Of a stretch of 64,000 nt of DNA, positions 32,761-39,103 are shown piece by piece (the first letter of the stretch is position 1; every line of letters starts with the position of its first letter). The notes beneath the pieces were generated by a model that worked only from the letters and a program-made list of their open reading frames with translations, was not told where the DNA came from and did no database searches. The translations under genes and the position numbers were made by a program. This DNA is from Paenibacillus piscarius (GTDB lineage Bacteria; Bacillota; Bacilli; Paenibacillales; Paenibacillaceae): the NCBI RefSeq assembly GCF_022234545.1, contig NZ_JAIEUI010000014.1, positions 124,001 to 188,000 on the forward strand, in the 5' to 3' direction.

Positions 32761-33020
32761 TATTTTCCTCTTACAGCTTTCTTTAAATAACTCTTCGCTT
32801 CAGCCAGGGTTAACTGTGTAGATACAATGGATACGTTTAATTCTTCTTGAGTTGTTTCATTGTATAGCGATTTTTCACCCAATGAATCAATATCTCCAAT
32901 TAATTTGTTTAATAAGGAAGGGAGTTTACTTTGAACCTCAATGATGGAGAAATAATTCTCTTCAGTCTGTACAGCAAAGAAACCTAACCGTCTATACTCC
33001 ACATAGACTTGACCTCTCAT
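32760..33020 (-). CDS. Small hypothetical protein (86 aa)
   Basis: Not recognised. It is a charged, soluble 86-residue protein with a beta-rich first half (VYVEYRRLGFFAVQTEENYF) and a helical second half (LTLAEAKSYLKKAVRGK). A GGAG site 7 bases before the ATG supports translation. It is divergent from a ribbon-helix-helix repressor gene, with a 40-base palindrome between them, so the two may be co-regulated. A toxin-antitoxin pairing is possible but unsupported by any toxin-like motif. Confidence 0.6.
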   Translation of the reverse strand: MRGQVYVEYRRLGFFAVQTEENYFSIIEVQSKLPSLLNKLIGDIDSLGEKSLYNETTQEELNVSIVSTQLTLAEAKSYLKKAVRGK

Positions 33021-33131
33021 TGACCGACTCCTCTCCCTTTACCATTATTCTTATCTTGTTCTGCACTTTTATTGTTGTTAGCTTCATTTTTTGGCTGAAA
33101 AGATAGGTCAATCATGAAGGGCTTCATTGGC

Positions 33132-33171
33132 TTTTTGTCCTGATAATAATATATTGTTATCAGGACAAAAA
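33132..33171. promoter_or_regulatory. 40-base palindrome before the ribbon-helix-helix gene
   Basis: Perfect 15-base arms TTTTTGTCCTGATAA (33132-33146) and TTATCAGGACAAAAA (33157-33171) surround a 10-base AT spacer. It lies 12 bases before the RHH repressor start and covers its promoter region, so it is a strong candidate for the repressor's own operator. It may also act on the divergent 86-residue gene. Confidence 0.75.
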
Positions 33172-33183
33172 AGGGGTGATGTA

Positions 33184-33363
33184 ATGTCCTCTAAAAAGTT
33201 GGGGCGTCCACTATCTGATAATCCCAAAAGCAAAAAGATTGAAATACGTGTCGATCAGGAAATTCTGAGCAAGCTTGATGTTTCTGCAGAAAAGCTTAAT
33301 ATGTCACGTTCCTCAGTCGTTCGCAAGGGAATTGAAAAGGTGTTTGACGAGCTCCAAAAGTAA
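33184..33363 (+). CDS. Ribbon-helix-helix (CopG/Arc-type) DNA-binding protein
   Basis: A 59-residue protein. The strand KKIEIRVDQEILSKLDVSA followed by helices and SRSSVVRKGIEKVF is the CopG/Arc fold, which binds DNA as a dimer through the paired strand. The start at 33184 follows GGGGTGAT; an upstream in-frame ATG (33127) would read through the palindrome. Basic N-terminus with GRPLSDNPKSKK. Proteins like this usually repress their own promoter or an attached toxin or plasmid function. The adjacent palindrome supports autoregulation. Confidence 0.82.
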   Translation: MSSKKLGRPLSDNPKSKKIEIRVDQEILSKLDVSAEKLNMSRSSVVRKGIEKVFDELQK

Positions 33364-33503
33364 AGAAGGAAGCAGCGTAAGTCCCACAAAGAACACCGCT
33401 ACTTCCTATCCCGCAATCGCTTGGATAAGCAGACCGCATAAATATCCTACCATGTGCAGGAACCTCATTCAAGCGATGCGACGAACATAATGGGAGGACA
33501 ATC

Positions 33504-33776
33504 ATGAAAACAATTTTGGAAGCCCTGTACCACGGGAAGCTTCAACCCAATATGACTATTGTGCCGTCACATCCAGAATATCGTTCCGCATACAAACAGG
33601 TAACAGCAGAGACACTGCAATGGCGCGAACGGTTGGGCGAGGAAGTGTTTAGAGAGCTGGAGGAATATTTGGATTTGTACGATAGCGTGAACAGCATGCA
33701 TGTGGAAGCGGCCTTTCATCAAGGGTTCAAGTTGGGGGCAAACCTTCTGATTGAAACAATGAGTAATCGTCCATAA
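33504..33776 (+). CDS. DUF6809-like small protein (90 aa)
   Basis: A 90-residue helical, acidic protein starting MKTILEALYHGKLQPNMTIVP, which I recognise as similar to proteins annotated DUF6809. The function is unknown. The pattern EALY-G-L-P...YR..........W...LGEE...ELEEYLDLYDSVNSMHVEAAFHQGFKLGANLLIE is characteristic. GGGAGG lies 6 bases before the ATG. Such proteins often lie in mobile or accessory DNA of Firmicutes, which fits this AT-rich stretch. The family assignment is from memory. Confidence 0.68.
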   Translation: MKTILEALYHGKLQPNMTIVPSHPEYRSAYKQVTAETLQWRERLGEEVFRELEEYLDLYDSVNSMHVEAAFHQGFKLGANLLIETMSNRP

Positions 33777-33822
33777 TCCTCGGTGGATATATCGTCTGTA
33801 GCACAGATTAGTCCCATAGCTA

Positions 33823-33855
33823 AGCCCCACCGCTGAAGCGGCGGGGCCTTCTTTT
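33823..33855 (+). terminator. Terminator after the DUF6809-like gene
   Basis: The stem GCCCC-CCGCT/AGCGG-GGGGC with a two-base loop is followed by CTTCTTTTG, 47 bases after the stop. Confidence 0.75.
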
Positions 33856-33983
33856 GAAAATGGCCCAGCAGTATACCTGAAGTCTCATTGAGTGCGGCGG
33901 TGATTGGATAAATTAGAATAACATCAGCAGTGTAGAGGTAATGGTTCGTTTGAGGATTGTTGGAGAAATAGCTTGATCAACTG

Positions 33984-35831
33984 TTAACCTGTAATGCTTC
34001 TGGATTGCTTAAGGATGTTGGCGAAAACGCCAAGAATCTTATGTTTCTCATCATTGATCAACTGATATTGCTGAACTGACTTTGATAGAAATTCTAAGCC
34101 GCTGTGATATTCACCTCTGTCTAGTAAGTACTTAGCCAGTTCCAGCAGTAAATTAGCTTGACGGTCAAGAACTAATTTGCGCGAATATCTCACCTGGACC
34201 AGATCAATAACCCTCTTCTCTAGGTCCTGCTTAAATTGTTGTAAGATAGCATTGATATTAAAGTTGTATTTATTAGCAGCTTTAAGCATATACAACAACC
34301 CGGTAATTCTCTCCTCTTGATGTGCGTTAAGGTAGGCAGAATATTGCTCAATTACAGTGGAATCGCCACTTACCAGCTTTGTCAAAAGAATATTAGCTTT
34401 GGACCACTCCATGAACAAACTTTTCCAACGCTCGACCTCATCCCCTTGCTCTCTAACCCAGTTCAAATCAGCATAACTCGTTATATAACCCAAAGCCCCC
34501 TCATAATCACCCAGCTCATCGCAGACATTTCCGCGCAGCAAATTACTGTACGCAATGTAAAAGAACAGCGGTCTGCCGGGAAGCTTGACGGGTTCGGATG
34601 CTCTGCGATGGTCCCGGACCTTCAGGTCATATTGAATTCTGGCTTTATGGCCCATTTTGGCGGCGTATTCCTCAACCTTGTCCCAGCGCTGTAAGGAGCG
34701 ATATGTATTGGCAAGCTCTTTGAGTGCATCGAGCTGATCGCCTTCATGTAGCCGTTCCACAAAAGGCTCGAACCGGTTCGCTGCCCACAGATTCTGGTTC
34801 TGGTCATCGCTGAGCGAAATAGTGAACAGCCTGAAATGACATAACGCCAATCGTTCGGAATGCTGATAGCGTTCGGCTTCGGCGACAATCTCATAGATTG
34901 CGGCAGCAGCTTCCTTTTTCCCAGCGATGAAGAGTTCTTCTGCACTATCAAATAACAGGGGAGCGTACATCAGATTGTCCATAATATGGCGGGCCATTCG
35001 CTCAATACTGTCCAGCTTGTTCAGTTCGGCACATCGGAGCAATAGCGGTCCAATTCTCCGCCAGTCGGAAGAACCGCCAATAATATAGTCATTGATGTAC
35101 AAGTCGTAGAAATACCCTTCCTCCTGCCCCATGGCCTGAGTAATCGGGTCCAGCTGCTGCATCGCAATCGGACGGTGCCCGTGAAGAATATTACTGAGTG
35201 TCCGGGTGTTAAAAGCCTGATCAAACTCCAGCAAACGCTCATAAAGGATAAACTGAAAATAGTCTGGTCCAAACCACATCATCCAAGTAGAACCAAACCA
35301 AATATCCTTAACATAGAAAGAGTGTCCGGGAAGAGAGGTGGGATCAATTGCGACTGTAACACTATCCATTTCCTTAAGTTTTAAATCATCAGTCGCCCTG
35401 CCGTACTTCTCATATTGCCCTAGATCAACATTTTGCTGCCAAAAATAATCATCTTCAGGATATATGCAAGCTACAATTCCAATATTCTCTTCAAAAAAGG
35501 TGTCTGCATAGGCTACCCACTCTTCCAGTTTTATTTCACTGCTGGTATTAAGGCCAATAATCAGGGAGGCAGCGTCCCTGCCTTTGTTGATCATGATCTG
35601 ATTTCCATTGGAATCGATAACAGTTATAAAGACAGGAGCTTTCTTGCGCAGCTCTTTTATAAAACAAACGGAAAAATCCTTTTTGCAATATTTTAAAGCC
35701 TCACCTTTTGTTACGACATCAGACTTAAATTTTACTGGATTAAATCCAGGAGCCCTTTTGATCCAATCTATTACATTTCCTAATTCCAGATATTTGTTTT
35801 GAAAAATAATTCTTAACTGGGTCTCGGGCAT
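33984..35831 (-). CDS. Large hypothetical protein with TPR-like C-terminal half
   Basis: A 615-residue soluble protein I cannot name. The first ~200 residues are mixed alpha/beta with EEWVAYADTFFEENIGIVACIYPEDDYFW and FGSTWMMWFGPDYFQFI. Residues ~250-600 are helical and rich in Tyr/Leu pairs spaced as in TPR arrays (AAAIYEIVAEAERYQHSERLALCHF, DALKELANTYRSLQRWDKVEEYA, CDELGDYEGALGYITSYADL, LLELAKYLLDRGEYHSGLEFL; each shown in part). The ATG at 35831 has GCAGGTG 6 bases upstream; a TTG seven codons earlier is weaker. It follows a GNAT gene on the same strand. TPR arrays suggest protein binding, perhaps peptide-sensing regulation, but no DNA-binding motif is seen. Confidence 0.7.
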   Translation of the reverse strand: MPETQLRIIFQNKYLELGNVIDWIKRAPGFNPVKFKSDVVTKGEALKYCKKDFSVCFIKELRKKAPVFITVIDSNGNQIMINKGRDAASLIIGLNTSSEIKLEEWVAYADTFFEENIGIVACIYPEDDYFWQQNVDLGQYEKYGRATDDLKLKEMDSVTVAIDPTSLPGHSFYVKDIWFGSTWMMWFGPDYFQFILYERLLEFDQAFNTRTLSNILHGHRPIAMQQLDPITQAMGQEEGYFYDLYINDYIIGGSSDWRRIGPLLLRCAELNKLDSIERMARHIMDNLMYAPLLFDSAEELFIAGKKEAAAAIYEIVAEAERYQHSERLALCHFRLFTISLSDDQNQNLWAANRFEPFVERLHEGDQLDALKELANTYRSLQRWDKVEEYAAKMGHKARIQYDLKVRDHRRASEPVKLPGRPLFFYIAYSNLLRGNVCDELGDYEGALGYITSYADLNWVREQGDEVERWKSLFMEWSKANILLTKLVSGDSTVIEQYSAYLNAHQEERITGLLYMLKAANKYNFNINAILQQFKQDLEKRVIDLVQVRYSRKLVLDRQANLLLELAKYLLDRGEYHSGLEFLSKSVQQYQLINDEKHKILGVFANILKQSRSITG

Positions 35832-35871
35832 ATGCAGCACCTGCTTTATCAAAGAATATAACTATAAAAAC

Positions 35872-36315
35872 TCACATCATATAACCCAAAATAACATCCC
35901 CGTTGTCCTCAAACTCCCCAGTCTCGGTGAATCCCACACTCTTATAGAGCTTATTAGCCGTTAGATTAATCGGGATATGCGATACCCTGATCTGTGTACA
36001 GTCCTCACGGCTGCCCAGCATCTTTATGACCTCTTTAATTGCTGCTTTCCCGTACCCTTCGCCCTGAAATCTTGCGTCTATCATAAATCTCAGAATCCAA
36101 TAATAGCCATCTGTATATCTCTCATTATCAAACAGAATAAAGCCGACCATCTCTTCTTCATTGAAAATACCGTAGGGTACAGAGGTAGGTTCATTGGTTG
36201 CATGTACAAGTGAGTCGGCATTACTTGCCACCAAGTTCAGTTGCCCGGCGCTTACGCTCAATTGAGTGCACTTCTGTTCCAGCTCAGGGGTAATCTTATG
36301 TAGTGTAATATTCAC
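35872..36315 (-). CDS. GNAT-family N-acetyltransferase
   Basis: A 147-residue acetyl-CoA-dependent acetyltransferase. Motif A, RFMIDARFQGEGYGKAAI, carries the Q/R-x-x-G-x-G/A acetyl-CoA loop (QGEGYG, near residue 85-90), preceded by the beta-strand WILRF. The C-terminal NKLYKSVGFTETGEFEDNGDVILGYMM is the typical end of spermidine/diamine-type GNATs (SpeG/BltD-like). It lies between the TPR-like gene and a nucleotidyltransferase gene on the same strand. The substrate is unknown. Confidence 0.88.
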   Translation of the reverse strand: MNITLHKITPELEQKCTQLSVSAGQLNLVASNADSLVHATNEPTSVPYGIFNEEEMVGFILFDNERYTDGYYWILRFMIDARFQGEGYGKAAIKEVIKMLGSREDCTQIRVSHIPINLTANKLYKSVGFTETGEFEDNGDVILGYMM

Positions 36316-36344
36316 GGTGTAATCAATCCTCCATATTGTCTGAC

Positions 36345-37187
36345 CTAAAATGTACTAAAAATATGAAATGGTTTTTGAAAAACCATACTGTAGTTGTCAA
36401 TACACTCTAATTCAATCGAATCATGCTTAATCATAAATTGCTTCATATTTTCATGGACTTTCATAAACTCTTTATAATCATCTTCTTCACAATGTGATAC
36501 AGCTATTTTATCAAGAGCATCTCTTAACCCAAAATCCTTTTGTAAATTAACTAATCCCGCTGATAACCATTTCGTTGGATAAAAATATTGATTATTTAGG
36601 ACATATACCAGCCTGAGCATTGCTTCTATTGCTCTATATTGATAGATCCGCCCTTCAATTATATTATTTCTTTTCAATGCTTCGCAGAAATTGTACTGTC
36701 CACTGTCATTAATTGTAACCCATAGACCACGAATAATCTTCTTTTTAATCTCATCCGGATAGCATTCAACCTTTTTTTGCGATAATGCTAAGCTTCCTTT
36801 GGGGTCCCATACTGGAATAGCTCTCATAATATTGTTTAACGCATAAGGATCAAACTCATTCCAGAATCTATCCATTTCATCATTCATAAGGAGATCAAAT
36901 TTCCAATACGCTCCGCTAAACCCGTAAGACACTCGTACCCCTTGATACCAATAGGTTTCGCCCGTAAAAAGTTCTCTGATGCTTTGACGGATATCCTCAT
37001 CAATATCCATGTCGATATAATAATCTAAATCAATATCCGATTGTTCATCACAGAATCCATATGCAACCGAACCTTCAATGAAGATCATCATATTATTGAC
37101 AACCTGTTCAGAAATCAATCGGAGTTTTGGAAGTATTACCGTTTCGAAATGTTCCTTACCCTTTCTTACGAACTCATTCTGTCTCAT
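36345..37187 (-). CDS. Nucleotidyltransferase-domain protein (antibiotic-type NTase fold)
   Basis: A 280-residue protein. The signature GSVAYG...SDIDLDYYID (about residues 37-57) is the DNA-polymerase-beta-type nucleotidyltransferase motif with two metal-binding aspartates; a third acidic residue is likely in YWKFDLLM near 95. A helical C-terminal domain follows. Relatives adenylylate aminoglycosides or lincosamides, but many of unknown substrate exist. The start at 37187 overlaps the stop of the sugar-binding lipoprotein gene (ATGA) and uses AGGGGG upstream, so the two are translationally coupled, an unexpected pairing. Base composition is AT-richer than in the lipoprotein gene. Confidence 0.8.
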   Translation of the reverse strand: MRQNEFVRKGKEHFETVILPKLRLISEQVVNNMMIFIEGSVAYGFCDEQSDIDLDYYIDMDIDEDIRQSIRELFTGETYWYQGVRVSYGFSGAYWKFDLLMNDEMDRFWNEFDPYALNNIMRAIPVWDPKGSLALSQKKVECYPDEIKKKIIRGLWVTINDSGQYNFCEALKRNNIIEGRIYQYRAIEAMLRLVYVLNNQYFYPTKWLSAGLVNLQKDFGLRDALDKIAVSHCEEDDYKEFMKVHENMKQFMIKHDSIELECIDNYSMVFQKPFHIFSTF

Positions 37188-38707
37188 TCCTCCAACCCCC
37201 TCGCTGCCTCCCCATACTCCTGAATAATCAGATTCCCGCCGCTGGCGTGCCACTTCTCCACCTCGCGGGCGAAGCCGGCGGCGTCGAGGTTGCCGAGGAT
37301 GTAGTTGTAGGTGGCGTCGGCGATGATGGTGGACAGCTCAGCGTTCTTCTCGTCATAGGTCGGCGAGGTGAGGGCGACGGTGGGGTCATCGACCAGGAAC
37401 TGCTCGTTATCGCGGCTGAGCTGGTCGGCCAGTGCGGTCAGTTGCTCCTTCTGGGCGACCTCCCTAATATGGGGATTGCCTACATCGGCGATCATCAGGG
37501 AGTTGAGCGGATTGACCTCATACACCCGGAGCTGGGATGTCTCTTCCGGCAGGATTACCTTGCCGTCTCCGTCCAGTTGATAGTGGCGGCCCTCGAAGCC
37601 GTAGGCCATCAGGCTGGCGACATCCTCATCCATCGTGCGGTCGAAGAACGCGAGGACCTGCTTCAGCTCCTGCTCGGTGGCAATGGCCTTGCGCGAGAAA
37701 AGATACAGGCCGTTAAACTTCGGAATCGACCATACCTTATACCCGTCCGGCCCCTTGATCCGGTTAATCAGCGTCAGCTCCGCCTTGGGGTTAATCGCCT
37801 TGGCTTCGATGGACAGCCGCTGCACATCCGTCATGCTGCCGATGAAAATCCCCGCCGTTCCCCGGATGAACTTGTCGCGCTGTACCTCTTTGCTGGTCAA
37901 GGCGAAATCCTGGTTGATGATCCCCTCCTGGTATAATTTACGCATGAAGTTCATCGTGTCCATATACTGTGGGGTGGCGAATTCCGGGATGAACCGCCCG
38001 TCCTCAATCTTCCAGTTATTCGGTGTGCCGAAGTAAGAGCTTAACGTCTTGAATACACCATACACCAGGTCGTTGCGGTCCACCAGTCCGAGGGTGTCTG
38101 CCTTGCCGTTACCGTCCGGGTCATTATAGGTGAACTGCTTCATGACCTCATACAGCTCGTCCAGCGTTCCGGGCGGACTGAGGTGCAGCTTGTCCAGCCA
38201 GTCCTTGCGGATAATAATGCCCTGCCGGGAGGCCGGTCTCTCAGTATAGAGGCCATAGATTCCCCCGTCCACCGAAGTCTGCTTAAGAATCGCCGCATTC
38301 AGCTGACTGAGATTCGGAAATTCCGCCAGATAGGGCCCAATCTCCCAAAAAGCGCCGGAGCGGATCATATTCTTGACCGGATTGTAGTCGGTGAACTTGA
38401 CGAACGTTACCTTGCCGAGAGAGCCGGTGGTCAGGGCAGTATTCATTTTATCCGTGTAGACGCCCTCAGGCACCCAGGTAATGTTCAACTCCGTCCCTGT
38501 CAGCCGCTCAATCTCAGTGATCAGCTCACCCGAAGGAGTCTGCGGGAAATGCAGTGGGGCCAGAATCGAGATGGCCGGGCGGACTCCCGCAGGAATTGAA
38601 TTCCCTTCCTGCTTCTGGTCACTGCAAGCGCTTAACATAATGAACGATAACAAGAGAAGGAGACACCCTGCCAGAGTACCCTTCTTGCCCGCGATCCGGT
38701 TGAACAT
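37184..38707 (-). CDS. Orphan sugar-binding lipoprotein (LplA-like)
   Basis: A 507-residue extracellular solute-binding protein. Lipobox LSACS follows a long hydrophobic signal (Cys near 28). The solute-binding domain resembles the pectin-operon receptor (ASRQGIIIRKDWLDKL, DPDGNGKADTLGLVDRND, FGTPNNW). No permease genes adjoin it, so it may lend substrates to another importer or serve as a sensor component. The start at 38707 has AGGGGG 7 bases upstream; the ATG at 38713 is too close to that site. It is divergent from a cache-type AraC regulator, a common pairing in Paenibacillus. Confidence 0.9.
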   Translation of the reverse strand: MFNRIAGKKGTLAGCLLLLLSFIMLSACSDQKQEGNSIPAGVRPAISILAPLHFPQTPSGELITEIERLTGTELNITWVPEGVYTDKMNTALTTGSLGKVTFVKFTDYNPVKNMIRSGAFWEIGPYLAEFPNLSQLNAAILKQTSVDGGIYGLYTERPASRQGIIIRKDWLDKLHLSPPGTLDELYEVMKQFTYNDPDGNGKADTLGLVDRNDLVYGVFKTLSSYFGTPNNWKIEDGRFIPEFATPQYMDTMNFMRKLYQEGIINQDFALTSKEVQRDKFIRGTAGIFIGSMTDVQRLSIEAKAINPKAELTLINRIKGPDGYKVWSIPKFNGLYLFSRKAIATEQELKQVLAFFDRTMDEDVASLMAYGFEGRHYQLDGDGKVILPEETSQLRVYEVNPLNSLMIADVGNPHIREVAQKEQLTALADQLSRDNEQFLVDDPTVALTSPTYDEKNAELSTIIADATYNYILGNLDAAGFAREVEKWHASGGNLIIQEYGEAARGLEE

Positions 38708-38787
38708 GGTCATACCCCCTGAAGCTTAATATGTATATAAATTGAAGAGATATATAATAAGCACTTAAGAAATAACGAAAAGCGAAA

Positions 38788-38924
38788 AGAAGCGGAGGGG
38801 AAATTTGGAACTGTAGGAGCGGTAGCGTCCGCCTTTGTCAACGGATTTCATCCGCCGACAGCGGAATAATTCAAGAAATCTGGTGACAACAGCGGCCGGA
38901 AGTCCAAATGTTCACCGGAGTGAC
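38788..38924 (+). repeat. Structured intergenic element, copy 2
   Basis: A plus-oriented copy, pointing at the AraC-type gene 180 bases downstream. Its main stem pairs TTGTCAACGGATTTC (38835-38849) with GAAATCTGGTGACAA (38875-38889), with one mismatch and one G-T pair. The inner hairpin is TCCGC/GCGGA and the closing pairing ATTTGG/CCAAAT. The flanks match copies 1 and 3 almost base for base (GGAGCGGTAGCGTCCGCC, CAGCGGCCGGAAGTCCAAA). The rest of the 396-base gap holds only the direct repeat described next. Confidence 0.75.
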
Positions 38925-39005
38925 AATTACGCTATAAGGACAAATCTTAAGTATATCTTCTATATTTATTGAAAAATCCACCATTTTAACTGATCATCCG
39001 AGAAA

Positions 39006-39034
39006 ATGATTATTGCCGTACCAGATGATTATTG
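39006..39034 (+). promoter_or_regulatory. Direct repeat before the AraC-type gene
   Basis: ATGATTATTG occurs at 39006-39015 and 39025-39034, 19 bases apart, close to two helical turns. AraC-family proteins bind such direct repeats. The site lies between the divergent lipoprotein and regulator genes. Binding is inferred. Confidence 0.4.
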
Positions 39035-39103
39035 TTATTATCCATCGTGATGCGTACACTTAGAGCAGTGATTCTACTATTCTTGCAAAGGTGCTGAACT
39101 CCG

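Noticed and set aside
32760..33363. Classical toxin-antitoxin operon
   Set aside because: The two small genes are divergent, not an operon, and the 86-residue protein shows no toxin-family motif. Kept only as a co-regulated pair.
33275..33490. 71-codon plus-strand frame overlapping the RHH gene
   Set aside because: Overlaps most of the RHH coding region in another frame, lacks a ribosome site and has random composition.
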